Shown here: positions 1 through 7,183 of the stretch, piece after piece
Numbering within the stretch: position 1 is the stretch's first letter
Layout of the letters: the number at the start of each line of letters is the position of its first letter
Source: an uncultured Prevotella sp.
GTDB taxonomy: Bacteria > Bacteroidota > Bacteroidia > Bacteroidales > Bacteroidaceae
NCBI GenBank assembly: GCA_900550635.1
Contig: URSZ01000107.1
Location: forward strand, 1-8,281
Direction of reading: 5' to 3'
Length of the DNA: 8,281 nt
The notes under the pieces: generated by a model
The model's database searches: none
The model's input: the letters and a program-made list of their open reading frames with translations, nothing else
What the model was told of the DNA's origin: nothing
Position numbers and translations under genes: made by a program

Positions 1-1
1 A

Positions 2-49
2 AAAGAAAAAATACAAGGCACATATTTTGAAATATGTGCCTTGTATTTT
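2..49 (-). terminator. Possible terminator made of two inverted repeat units plus a T tract
   Basis: Read leftward, units 29-49 and 8-28 of array 1 fold into a nearly perfect stem of about 18-20 bp, and the transcript then runs into a U-rich tract (TTTTTTCTTTT on the minus strand). This has the form of an intrinsic terminator, although the stem is AT-rich. It would be a second stop for the operon ending at 139, behind the hairpin at 80-105. That role is inferred. Confidence 0.45.
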
Positions 50-70
50 AAAATATCTCAGACATATTTT
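8..70. repeat. Array 1: three tandem 21-nt palindromic units
   Basis: Three abutting 21-nt units (8-28, 29-49, 50-70) share AT-rich arms RAAATA...TATTTT around 9-nt cores CAAGGCACA, TGTGCCTTG and TCTCAGACA. The first unit is the reverse complement of the second (20 of 21 bases), so together they form a hairpin of about 18-20 bp. The inner 19 nt of the second unit recur exactly at 7206-7224. The inner 19 nt of the third unit recur inverted at 4725-4743. The array lies beyond the 3' end of the leftward methyltransferase operon. The repeat structure is read directly; its function is unknown. Confidence 0.9.
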
Positions 71-79
71 TCCCCGTCT

Positions 80-105
80 AAAAGCCGCATGAAATCACGG
101 CTTTT
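80..105 (-). terminator. Hairpin behind the methyltransferase gene, likely terminator
   Basis: AAAAGCCG (80-87) and CGGCTTTT (98-105) are perfect 8-bp complements around a 10-nt loop. On the minus strand the stem ends in TTTT, 33 nt past the stop codon at 139-141. The A/T flanks make it potentially bidirectional. The T run is short, so efficiency is uncertain. Confidence 0.55.
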
Positions 106-118
106 GCCTGCTGCCTTT

Positions 119-132
119 TTTGTCTGCAAAAA
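119..132. other. TTTGTCTGCAAAAA motif shared with array 3 flank
   Basis: The 14-nt sequence TTTGTCTGCAAAAA is identical to 7295-7308. In both places it begins 48 nt after the last base of a three-unit array. TTTTTG/CAAAAA (117-122 and 127-132) can pair around TCTG, so here it could form a small hairpin just past the methyltransferase stop codon. Its role is unknown. Confidence 0.6.
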
Positions 133-138
133 GTGCTT

Positions 139-1353
139 TTAAAATGCCTCCACTTTCCCGCGCGGCACAAGACGGCAACTTACCAGCACATGGCGTCCGG
201 AATAAAGGGTCACTCCGAAAACATAACCATCGCCACCGTCCTTTATACGCAGGCGGCTGCGCAATTCTTCGGCCCGCATGGGAAAATTACGCACCGCCAC
301 ATTTGCCTGCGGCAACGATGAACACAGTTGTTTTATTTCCTTTTTTGAAAAGCCCACTACGCTCTCGACTTTGAAAATCTTACCGATGAAATCGCGGTTT
401 ATTTCATCAGATGTGTATAAATGAGTATTCGGGTGCAACTTCTTCAGGCCATAGCGTTGGGTCGGCAGTCTGAAAGCTCCGGCTTTAAGCACGGGGGCAG
501 CAGGTTCGTATAGAAAATTCCCGATTTCATCGGTAAAATCACAGACTGCCGCCCGTTCTTCACGCATACGGAAGGAGAAAACAAACGTTTGTGCGCCGCA
601 AATGTCGGAACACACGATAAGCGTGTCCGACTCGCAAGAAAAATCGATGAATGCTATGATTTCCTTAACCTCACCGCCTACCGCCACCACGTGTATTTCA
701 GTGCATTTGCCCAACGCCGCCCCGGCCGCGCTTATGTCGAGCATTGGCGATAGCTTCAGCATGAGGCAGGAGCAACGTTCTCTGATTGACGGAAGAAGAC
801 GTGTAACATCGGGCGTACAATCACCGAGCAAAACAACCTTGCGGTTGCAATTGGAACGCCTTGCAGGGTCGAGAAACATAAAATCCACAGGTTTCATCGA
901 AGAAAGGAACTCTTCGGCTTCGGCACAAACCACTGAAAAACCGCCTAACCCCATAGCCGGGAAGTTGTTCCGGGCCAACGCGCACAGCTCCTCGTTGCGC
1001 TCTACATAGACGGCCTTTTCGAAACAGGGCGACATGGCCATGAAATCCACGCCCAAGCCGCCCGTCAGGTCTGCCATGCACCCGCGCGCCGCAACGGCAC
1101 GCCTTATTATATCTGCCTTGTAGGCTGCCGTGGCCTCGCTCGAACACTGCTCGAGCGATATACGCTCCGGAAATTCCACGCCCGCCGTTGCCGCAAAGCG
1201 GGGAGCCTTGTACTTTAGGCGCTGCGCTCCCTCTATCTGCACAAGCGCCGCCCGCAAATCCACACCTTCGGCAACTTTTGCGTTCAGCGCAAGCCTGCGC
1301 ACGTCATCAGAAGCATGTGCGGCGATAAAAGCGCGCGTTTCCTCGTTAATCAT
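139..1353 (-). CDS. Class I SAM-dependent methyltransferase with THUMP-like C-terminal domain (PG_1098-type)
   Basis: Predicted 404-aa cytoplasmic methyltransferase, probably acting on RNA; the substrate is not known. SAM-binding motif I is ADLTGGLGVDF at residues 94-104. The acidic end of the next strand is VERN (117-120), with E118 expected to hold the ribose of SAM. A catalytic-loop motif of the DPAR type, FLDPARR, lies at 160-166, followed by KLSPMLD at 200-206. The LYEPAAPVLKAGAF stretch (281-294) and the C-terminal region from about 330, with DGGDGYVFG near 372-380, match the ferredoxin-like plus THUMP-like layout of Bacteroidetes proteins related to PG_1098 of Porphyromonas gingivalis. 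The N-terminal 80 residues look helical. The ATG overlaps the stop of the dipeptidase gene by 4 nt (ATGA), indicating translational coupling in one operon. No key motif is missing. The family call is firm; the substrate class is inferred. Confidence 0.85.
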   Translation of the reverse strand: MINEETRAFIAAHASDDVRRLALNAKVAEGVDLRAALVQIEGAQRLKYKAPRFAATAGVEFPERISLEQCSSEATAAYKADIIRRAVAARGCMADLTGGLGVDFMAMSPCFEKAVYVERNEELCALARNNFPAMGLGGFSVVCAEAEEFLSSMKPVDFMFLDPARRSNCNRKVVLLGDCTPDVTRLLPSIRERCSCLMLKLSPMLDISAAGAALGKCTEIHVVAVGGEVKEIIAFIDFSCESDTLIVCSDICGAQTFVFSFRMREERAAVCDFTDEIGNFLYEPAAPVLKAGAFRLPTQRYGLKKLHPNTHLYTSDEINRDFIGKIFKVESVVGFSKKEIKQLCSSLPQANVAVRNFPMRAEELRSRLRIKDGGDGYVFGVTLYSGRHVLVSCRLVPRGKVEAF

Positions 1354-2063
1354 CTTATCACTTTATAGTATTTCCTGGCGTTTGCGCGCGACGTGTAGTT
1401 GAAATGCCACCACTCGGAGCGCAAGGCGCGGAAGCCGGCCTCGCGCATTACCCGTCGCAGCAAACGACGGTTATTGTAAGCCTCGCACGTCAGCTTTCCC
1501 TGCCGCAGAAGCTCGTCTTCCTTGTCGATATGTGCAAGGCGCGTCATGTTGTCTATGCGCGTGCCCATGGTTATGCTGTCGCCGTTTGCGTCGGCTATGG
1601 TAACATCAACCGCAAGCCCGTAGTTGTGCAGCCCGCCGCCGTTGGCGGGATTGCTCACGTAGATGTTTTTCGGAGTTCCGGCCACGACATTCCACATACG
1701 TTGCTGTACCGACATCGGGCGGGCGGCGTCGTACACCTTAAGGGTAAGGCCGGGGTGCGAGCGGCGCAATATCTGTTGCGCCTTATGGAGGGCTGCGGCC
1801 GCTTTCGGGTGCAGGTAGGCCGTGTTAAGGTCCTTGTAAAGCACTTGTCCGGTGAAATTGTCGGCACGTGTGTACATAAGGCTCACGAGAATGGTGGAGT
1901 CTACGCTTGCAATGGTAACCATACCCTGTTTCTCCATTGATTTTTCGGTTGCGCTCTTTGTGGCTTGTGCAGCAACGTTTGCGGCAGGAAAAATAAGGCA
2001 CGTAAATAAAATTGCAGCAGTTGTTCGCAAATAAAAGGGATACTCTTTTTGAAATATGTTCAT
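1350..2063 (-). CDS. ddpX: Secreted D-Ala-D-Ala dipeptidase, VanX/DdpX type (peptidase M15D)
   Basis: Predicted 237-aa zinc dipeptidase that cleaves D-alanyl-D-alanine. A hydrophobic signal sequence (about 11-32, ending VAAQA) suggests export to the periplasm. Zinc and catalytic residues are in place: GLHNYGLAVDV gives H146 and D153, and SEWWHF gives catalytic E217 and ligand H220. R115 in YDAARPMS matches the VanX active-site arginine. The start is taken at 2063 (MNIFQK...) because it gives a clean signal peptide and sits 13 nt past the upstream stop. An in-frame ATG at 2120 would run into the upstream gene and hide the signal peptide. It is the middle gene of a three-gene operon and overlaps the methyltransferase by 4 nt. 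In Gram-negative bacteria such enzymes are usually linked to peptidoglycan-peptide salvage rather than vancomycin resistance, and no vanH/vanA-like gene is nearby. The symbol follows the family; orthology to E. coli DdpX is not shown. Confidence 0.87.
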   Translation of the reverse strand: MNIFQKEYPFYLRTTAAILFTCLIFPAANVAAQATKSATEKSMEKQGMVTIASVDSTILVSLMYTRADNFTGQVLYKDLNTAYLHPKAAAALHKAQQILRRSHPGLTLKVYDAARPMSVQQRMWNVVAGTPKNIYVSNPANGGGLHNYGLAVDVTIADANGDSITMGTRIDNMTRLAHIDKEDELLRQGKLTCEAYNNRRLLRRVMREAGFRALRSEWWHFNYTSRANARKYYKVIR

Positions 2064-2076
2064 TGTGGTTTTGTTT

Positions 2077-4611
2077 TTACCGGCTGAAATCGAGAATACT
2101 TCCGTCGGGCAGGACAGCACGTGCCGTAATGCCGAGCTTTACTCCGGGACGTGCGTTTGAATAAAAGACAACCGAAGCCCTGCCGTTCTCGTCGGTTAGG
2201 ACATCGGGATTCCAATAAAGCGTGCGACGGAAATCATTTGAATCGGGAAGGTCACGCTTGCGGTAATCAGGCCCTTCGAACCCCTCGTCTACGTTATATC
2301 CCGGGAAATGTACTACCTTGGCCTTGCCTTTTACCTTAATAAGCTCCGGGTCGTCGTTCAAATAAATAAACATCGTGTAAGAAGGGCGCTTGTCTGCCCC
2401 GGGAACAGGCGCAATCTTGTGCTGCGTGTCGGCTTTAGTAGAGAAATAAACGCCGGAAACCTCGTTGGCAAAAAGAGTATAGTCGTACCTCGGCAGAGCT
2501 TCGCGGCTGAACACCTGGTTGTCCACTATGATGTTCACAGGCCAGTTCTTGTAGGTGAATTCATAGCCGTAATCGGTGTAGAAATAGTCGAATTTGTTGT
2601 TTATTGCCTTCAGCAAGTCCCAGAGCAGAGGAGTATCCTCTCCTTTGTCGCAGTAGCGCATGGTTTCGTAGGGTATGTTATAATATATGTCGCAGTTGCG
2701 GCGCGCGAAGTCCTCTCCGCCCATCCAGTGCTTGCGCCCGCTGCTGGTGTTGTCGCGGCGTTTGCCTTTCACCACTGCGCCGGCCAGACGTATGTCGCCT
2801 TTCGAGATTGTATCGTTCCACGAAAAATAAACGCTGTCGGAGCTTTGCGGCTCGTGGGAATATGCTGACGTGAAAAATTCCCTCGGGTCGAGTGTGCGCA
2901 CCGCAGGCGCGAAACATCTGTCGAGCACCAGGCGCACGGACTTCTCCTTGTCGCCCACATAGGTGCGGAAACGTCCTATTCCCCAGTTATAGTATTTTGG
3001 CGGCATTAGTGCGAATCCCCCGCTGCTGTCGGTTATGCACGAGCCGGAGGCTTTTCCGTTGGGAGTATAGATATTCACTTCGAGCCGTGCGCCCGCCATT
3101 GCAAGCCGTTTGCGGTTGTCGGAAAGCAGATAGCCGCATAAAAGCTGCCCTTCCTCAACAGGTTGCACGAGTTTGAAAGGTTTCACCCCCGACATCTCAT
3201 TCCAATCGTATCGTCTCCAGCCTTGCACCATCAGCAGCAGGTCGAGCGCACGGCGGTGCTGTTCGTCGTCGCTCTCGAAATAGTATTCTGGACGGTAGAC
3301 AAAGCCTTTTATGTCGGAAGCCAGAAGCAAATCCGCATTGGCCGTTATGTCCGTACCGTTTTGTTCGGTAGATACGTCGTGCACTGCGAGCGAGAAATAA
3401 GCGTTACAGGGATTTCCCTGCCTGTCCGCGAGTTTCATGTCGAGCACAACAGGCGCAAACGGCCGGTACTGCGTTTCGTTCTGCCTTACGGTGAGCGTAA
3501 CGGGCCATTGCGGCTTTTTCCATACAAGCCGTTCCCAAAGTATCCGTCCTTCGTCGTCGAAAAACGTAACCTGGTTTATTCCGTAATGCAGGTAATGCGC
3601 GGCAATGCCCCACGCCTGCCTTTTCCCGAGCCTCAACGTATCGAAATAACACGCGGCCCCGCGACAAGTTACGCTTATGCCCACGAGTTTTCCCTCGAGG
3701 TCGGACGTAGCGCTTATATCCAAGTTCAAACTGTCGGCAGTTTGCGTTGCAAGCGCCACTATGCCCGACGTGCGTGCGGCAGGCAGGCGGAAATCGCGCC
3801 GCTCTCCCGTTCCGTCGTCAAACACCACGCGACATTCCCCGCTTTGCTGCGGCAGGATGAACGAGCCCATGCCTTCGTGTTCGGTGTGCGTTGTAGAAAT
3901 TACGTTCCCTTCCGGCCCGTAAAGATAGCAATCCGCGTCTACCGGCAGTCCTTTCTTATCGGTAACGCGATAGGCAATCTGTTGTTCGAGCCCTTCCACC
4001 CGCGCCCCGCCCTCGGGATAGAATTCCACGAACAGGCCGTTGTGCTGCGCGGAATCCGAACGCAGCGTAGCCGGTTCCTTGCGCGGCACGGGTATGTCGG
4101 GGTTGTATTCCTTTTCTTTCATAAAGGGGGAAGAATACGTGCCCAGCGTGTCTTTTGTCTCATAAACGGGTATGAGACGCGAAAAGCAGTAATCGCCGTC
4201 CCAGTTGAGCATGGCGCGGGTAAAGGCCCTTACCTCGTAAAAGCCGCTTCGCAGCAGCCCGTCGAGCGGCAGGTATCCGGATACCTGTCCTTCGGAAATC
4301 TCATAGTTTTTCCTAATTACGAGATTGCCGTCGTCGTCGAGCAACTCCACGTAAAGCACCTTGCTCAAATCGGTGAACCTGAGGGTAGAGGCACGCACCA
4401 CGTATGCCTTGAAATAAATCTTTTCGGAAAAAAAGTAAGCGTTGTTGTCAAGGTGCAGATACACCTTCTCCTGGCTGCATTTGCTGTCGTATTCCGATAT
4501 GTTCTTAAAAAACGACAATATCTTTTCGCGGCTGCTGCCGGGATTCTGTGCAAAGCCCGGCACTAACGCTGCCGCAAAGGCAAGCATGAGCAGAATGCGT
4601 TTCGTTTTCAT
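2077..4611 (-). CDS. Large secreted MG2-like / carboxypeptidase-regulatory / plug-like domain protein
   Basis: An 844-aa protein with a signal peptide (1-21, cut expected after GFA), so periplasmic or outer-membrane facing. Residues about 49-150 (EKVYLHLDNNAYFFSEKIYFKAY) and 194-275 (FVEFYPEGG..., then HEGMGSF) resemble the beta-sandwich repeats of Bacteroidetes proteins often named MG2/alpha-2-macroglobulin-like. LDLLLMVQGWRRYDW (457-471) is a hallmark of that family. About 484-560 looks like a carboxypeptidase-regulatory beta-sandwich (TDSSGGFALMPP). About 605-760 resembles a TonB-receptor plug (VNIIVDNQVF at 692-701, then NEVSGVYFS), but no beta-barrel follows. The end, RTLYWNPDVLTDENGRASVVFYS (796-818), is also family-typical. 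It is first in the operon with the dipeptidase and methyltransferase. A weak -7 candidate (minus-strand TATGTTTC, 4640-4647) has no good -33 partner. Precise function is unknown; a role in surface assembly or transport is only a guess from domain type. Confidence 0.8.
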   Translation of the reverse strand: MKTKRILLMLAFAAALVPGFAQNPGSSREKILSFFKNISEYDSKCSQEKVYLHLDNNAYFFSEKIYFKAYVVRASTLRFTDLSKVLYVELLDDDGNLVIRKNYEISEGQVSGYLPLDGLLRSGFYEVRAFTRAMLNWDGDYCFSRLIPVYETKDTLGTYSSPFMKEKEYNPDIPVPRKEPATLRSDSAQHNGLFVEFYPEGGARVEGLEQQIAYRVTDKKGLPVDADCYLYGPEGNVISTTHTEHEGMGSFILPQQSGECRVVFDDGTGERRDFRLPAARTSGIVALATQTADSLNLDISATSDLEGKLVGISVTCRGAACYFDTLRLGKRQAWGIAAHYLHYGINQVTFFDDEGRILWERLVWKKPQWPVTLTVRQNETQYRPFAPVVLDMKLADRQGNPCNAYFSLAVHDVSTEQNGTDITANADLLLASDIKGFVYRPEYYFESDDEQHRRALDLLLMVQGWRRYDWNEMSGVKPFKLVQPVEEGQLLCGYLLSDNRKRLAMAGARLEVNIYTPNGKASGSCITDSSGGFALMPPKYYNWGIGRFRTYVGDKEKSVRLVLDRCFAPAVRTLDPREFFTSAYSHEPQSSDSVYFSWNDTISKGDIRLAGAVVKGKRRDNTSSGRKHWMGGEDFARRNCDIYYNIPYETMRYCDKGEDTPLLWDLLKAINNKFDYFYTDYGYEFTYKNWPVNIIVDNQVFSREALPRYDYTLFANEVSGVYFSTKADTQHKIAPVPGADKRPSYTMFIYLNDDPELIKVKGKAKVVHFPGYNVDEGFEGPDYRKRDLPDSNDFRRTLYWNPDVLTDENGRASVVFYSNARPGVKLGITARAVLPDGSILDFSR

Positions 4612-4723
4612 ATCGTTCTTGTTTTAATCCGTCGTGTTGGAAACATACTCCTTTTCCTGAAAACCGGAGTAAAATTCCGGCCTCCTTTCCAATCCCTCGC
4701 GAAAGCCCCTTGCCGTGCGGGCT

Positions 4724-4786
4724 GAAATATGTCTGAGATATTTTAAAATATGTCAGACATATTTCGAATTAGGTCAGACATATTTT
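4724..4786. repeat. Array 2: three tandem 21-nt palindromic units
   Basis: Units 4724-4744, 4745-4765 and 4766-4786 abut exactly, with cores TGTCTGAGA, TGTCAGACA and GGTCAGACA between RAAnTA and TATTTY arms. The middle unit is a perfect palindrome around its centre base over 19 nt (AAATATGTCAGACATATTT). Units 1 and 2 are inverted copies with one mismatch in 21, so they could pair as a 42-nt hairpin. The array lies between the DUF3109 stop (4899) and the start of the 844-aa gene (4611). The rest of that 287-nt gap shows only a 5-bp hairpin CCGGA/TCCGG (4664-4680), an inverted copy of TTTGTCTGCA at 4826-4835, and no convincing terminator. Confidence 0.92.
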
Positions 4787-4898
4787 CTCTTTGCTCCGGG
4801 AGGGGTAGAAAACTCTCCTCAAAAATGCAGACAAATGCGCACTCGCGCTGTAGGACAACACTTCTGCGGTCGCCGCACGGCATGTTGCACCCGGTGTT

Positions 4899-5519
4899 TC
4901 ACTCCATGCCTTCGAGGTAGTGCTGGCGTTTCATCTCGGCCGCCACCGTTTCGAGTTCTTCGTACCACTCGCGGCCAAAGGCGCGTATCAGCGGTTCGCG
5001 CAGGAACTCGTACACGGCGATGTCGAGCTTCCTGCCCAGTTCCCTTGCGCCGCGGCACACGCTCCAGCGGTGGTAGTTGAGCGCGAGCGTGCCGTCGCCC
5101 AGGCGCGTTACCCTTATGGGGTATAACGCGCAGGATATTGGTTTCACGAAGTCGGTTTTTCCTTCGGCATGTGCCCTTTCGAGGGCACACATGCAGCAGC
5201 CTCCGTCGCCCTTGCAGGTAAACACGCAGTCCTTGCCGTCAACAATGCTCGTTACGAGGTCGCCGTCGCTGTCCACGTAGGCCACGCCCTGTTTTTCTAT
5301 CACCCGGAGCGCCTTTTTGTCGAGCTTGTCGCTCACGGCGGGCAACGCTTCTTCAATCTGCGCTATTTCCTCTTCGGTCACCGGTGCGCCGGCTTCGCCT
5401 TCAACGCAGCAAATGCCGTGGCAATCCGCGAGGTCGCAGCAGAACTTCTGGGTGATACACTCGGCCGAGACGATAATATCGCCCACCTGAATCATAGGTA
5501 TGTCGTATTCTGAAGTCAT
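4899..5519 (-). CDS. DUF3109 family cysteine-rich protein
   Basis: A 206-aa cytoplasmic protein of the DUF3109 family, which resembles the cysteine-rich YkgJ-type putative metal-binding proteins. It has 13 cysteines (21, 27, 28, 33, 37, 38, 98, 102, 108, 109, 111, 130, 155), including CCDLADCHGICC (27-38), CVFTC (98-102) and GGCCMC (106-111). KPISCALYPIRV (126-137) and NYHRWSVC (148-155) are strongly characteristic of the family. Binding of an iron-sulfur cluster or zinc is plausible but unproven. No signal peptide or membrane segment is visible. The second methionine (codon at 5495, MIQVGD) is a realistic alternative start because many family members begin there. The gene follows ung by 43 nt with no promoter match between, so co-transcription is likely. 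Confidence 0.85.
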   Translation of the reverse strand: MTSEYDIPMIQVGDIIVSAECITQKFCCDLADCHGICCVEGEAGAPVTEEEIAQIEEALPAVSDKLDKKALRVIEKQGVAYVDSDGDLVTSIVDGKDCVFTCKGDGGCCMCALERAHAEGKTDFVKPISCALYPIRVTRLGDGTLALNYHRWSVCRGARELGRKLDIAVYEFLREPLIRAFGREWYEELETVAAEMKRQHYLEGME

Positions 5520-5562
5520 ATTTAATTACACATTATTATATATAGCAACCGCGCCGGTCAGG

Positions 5563-6225
5563 CTACCACTCTATAGGAGTCTCTCCGCGGCTGCGCAGGT
5601 AATCGTTGGCAAGCGAGAAATGATGGTTGCCGAAGAAGCCCCTGTAGGCCGACAGCGGCGAAGGATGGGCCGACGTGAGCACGAGGTTGCGCGTGCGGTC
5701 GATGAGCGCGCCCTTGCGTTGCGCATACGCGCCCCACAGCATGTACACTATTCCGTCGCGGTGCGTGGCAAGGGCCTGTATGGCGGCGTCGGTGAACGTT
5801 TCCCAGCCTTTGCCCTGGTGCGAGCCGGCCTGATGGGCGCGCACGGTAAGCGTGGCATTGAGCAGGAGCACCCCTTGGCGCACCCACCGCGTGAGGTCGC
5901 CGCTCTGCGGCACGGGCGCGCCCGTGTCGTCGTGCACCTCGCGGAATATGTTCTCGAGTGACGGCGGGAAACGCGTGCCTTCGGTAACCGAGAAGCTCAG
6001 CCCGTGGGCCTGTCCTTCCTCGTGATACGGGTCTTGCCCTATGATAACCACCTTTACCTTGTTGAACGGGCACAGGTTGAACGCATTGAAAATAAGCGAG
6101 CCGGGAGGATAGCAACGCCCCGCGGCATATTCGTTGCGCACGAACTGCGCCAGCGCCGTAAAGTAAGGCTTCGAGAACTCGCCGCCCAGGACGTTCATCC
6201 AACTTTCTTCTATCTTGACATTCAT
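5563..6225 (-). CDS. ung: Uracil-DNA glycosylase, family 1
   Basis: A 220-aa base-excision-repair enzyme that removes uracil from DNA by cutting the N-glycosidic bond. All family-1 signatures are intact. The water-activating motif GQDPYH is at 63-68 with catalytic D65. LLLNATLTVRAHQAGSH (120-136) contains N123 of the uracil pocket. HPSPLSAYRGFFGNHHF (187-203) contains catalytic H187 and the minor-groove intercalation loop. Length is normal for the family. The ATG at 6225 lies 24 nt from a good -7 element. It is the first gene of a likely two-gene unit with the DUF3109 gene, in the same direction as recO upstream. Confidence 0.97.
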   Translation of the reverse strand: MNVKIEESWMNVLGGEFSKPYFTALAQFVRNEYAAGRCYPPGSLIFNAFNLCPFNKVKVVIIGQDPYHEEGQAHGLSFSVTEGTRFPPSLENIFREVHDDTGAPVPQSGDLTRWVRQGVLLLNATLTVRAHQAGSHQGKGWETFTDAAIQALATHRDGIVYMLWGAYAQRKGALIDRTRNLVLTSAHPSPLSAYRGFFGNHHFSLANDYLRSRGETPIEW

Positions 6226-6248
6226 AAGAACCGGAAACTATTGATATG

Positions 6249-6279
6249 CAAATATATCAAGAACGCGGCTAACCTCAAG
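6249..6279 (-). promoter_or_regulatory. Bacteroides-type promoter of ung, with overlapping palindrome
   Basis: On the minus strand, CTTG (6279-6276) and TATATTTG (6256-6249) are spaced by 19 nt, against the consensus TTTG-N19-21-TAnnTTTG. The -7 box is perfect and the -33 box matches 3 of 4. A 7-bp inverted repeat, TTGATAT-N6-ATATCAA (6241-6260), covers the -7 box and could be an operator. Confidence 0.65.
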
Positions 6280-6302
6280 CCCTTCGCTTCCTTTTTTGCA
6301 CG

Positions 6303-6338
6303 TAAAACAAAGCATGGCGTGACAGGGGAATGCCTTGT
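6303..6338 (-). terminator. Possible terminator behind recO
   Basis: On the minus strand ACAAGGCA (6338-6331) can pair with TGCTTTGT (6314-6307), 8 bp including one G-U pair, around a 16-nt loop. The stem is followed by a short T run (TTTTA). It begins 4 nt past the recO stop at 6343. The long loop and short tract make it a moderate candidate. Confidence 0.35.
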
Positions 6339-6342
6339 GCCG

Positions 6343-7068
6343 TCATCCGAACACCTCGTGCAGCACGTCGAGCGATTTCAAACCGGGGAACGACGGCAAG
6401 TGCAGCGAATAATATTCGTTTATCGCGTCGAGCAGCCGCCTGCGCTGGCCGCGCGTAAAGGCAAAGCGCGACGCCGTGGCGTATTTCATGCGCATTAGCT
6501 TGGGCAACAGTGCCGCCTCGGCGGGTTCGAGCACATGGCCGTGCTGCGGGTGCAGCGTGCAGTAGCGTCCGCTCTGCAGGTCGAAGTAACAGCCCTCGGC
6601 GTAACCCTCAAAATTTGGCCGCACACCCAAATAGTGCGACAGGTGCAGCAGGAACACCAGGTGGAAGTTGGCACATCCGTCGCCCACAGCGTCAAGCCAG
6701 CGCACCGATGTCTCCACGAACCCGAACACACCCTCGTCGGGCTGCGGAGCCTTGAGGGCGGCACACAGGAACTCGGCAATGAAAAGGGCAATGCACGTTT
6801 TGGGAGGGTCGTATGGTATAGACGCGAACACCACATAAGGCTTGGCATTGCGCACATGCTGCAATCCGGCCGCCGGCCGCGCGTTCCACTCCAGCTCCAG
6901 CAGCGCCAGCGGCGAAAAGAGCACACTCTTGACCGCGGCGCGGCGCGTCTTGGGCACACGCACGAGAAAGGCCACACGCCCCTCCGCCTCGGTATAGGTC
7001 TCGACCACCACCGAAGCGTCATTGTATTTTACCGTGCGCAGCACCACTGCCTTGGAACGTACCAACAT
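6343..7068 (-). CDS. recO: DNA repair protein RecO
   Basis: A 241-aa recombination mediator that helps load RecA onto SSB-coated single-stranded DNA in the RecFOR pathway. The N-terminal OB-fold is recognisable (MLVRSKAVVLRTVKYNDAS, then VVETYTEAEGRVAFLVRV, residues 1-38). A helical C-terminal part follows, with HLSHYLGVRPNF at 142-153. The four-cysteine zinc site of some RecO proteins is absent; only C160 and C170 lie in that region. The start is set at 7068 because MLVRSK is where family members begin and the length is then normal. An in-frame ATG at 7152 would add 28 unrelated residues. The gene stands alone and diverges from the tRNA-Glu/rpsT unit. Confidence 0.93.
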   Translation of the reverse strand: MLVRSKAVVLRTVKYNDASVVVETYTEAEGRVAFLVRVPKTRRAAVKSVLFSPLALLELEWNARPAAGLQHVRNAKPYVVFASIPYDPPKTCIALFIAEFLCAALKAPQPDEGVFGFVETSVRWLDAVGDGCANFHLVFLLHLSHYLGVRPNFEGYAEGCYFDLQSGRYCTLHPQHGHVLEPAEAALLPKLMRMKYATASRFAFTRGQRRRLLDAINEYYSLHLPSFPGLKSLDVLHEVFG

Positions 7069-7091
7069 CGCACAAACTGTTTTTGCAACCG

Positions 7092-7123
7092 TAAAATTAC
7101 TCACTTTTTCGTTATGTCGCAAC
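7092..7123 (-). promoter_or_regulatory. Candidate recO promoter
   Basis: On the minus strand GTTG (7123-7120) and TAATTTTA (7099-7092) are spaced by 20 nt. Each box has one mismatch to TTTG / TAnnTTTG. The -7 box lies 23 nt ahead of the recO ATG. With two mismatches in an AT-rich area, this is suggestive only. Confidence 0.3.
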
Positions 7124-7183
7124 CCGGCCGCCCTTGTCTGCCTCCGGTACACCTGTTAACATTTACAAGGTAGGAGAAAATCG

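Noticed and set aside
8..70. CRISPR-like reading of the arrays (12-nt TATTTYRAAATA repeats with 9-nt spacers)
   Set aside because: Repeat and spacer are far too short, there are only three units per site, cores recur between sites, and no cas gene is present.
1350..2063. Vancomycin-resistance gene call for the VanX-like dipeptidase
   Set aside because: No vanH, vanA/B or vanRS-like genes are nearby, and a signal peptide points to a periplasmic salvage-type enzyme, unlike cytoplasmic VanX.
3163..4566. Long plus-strand open frame (467 codons) inside the 844-aa gene
   Set aside because: It is antisense to a well-supported gene, has no recognisable domain, and is explained by codon bias of the real gene.
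4865..4877. TGCGG-TCG-CCGCA hairpin as a terminator behind the DUF3109 gene
   Set aside because: Stem is only 5 bp with a 3-nt loop and no T run follows on the minus strand.
5558..6202. Minus-strand frame of 214 codons overlapping ung in another frame
   Set aside because: Arg/Pro/His/Ala-rich composition typical of a shadow frame; ung itself has all catalytic motifs.
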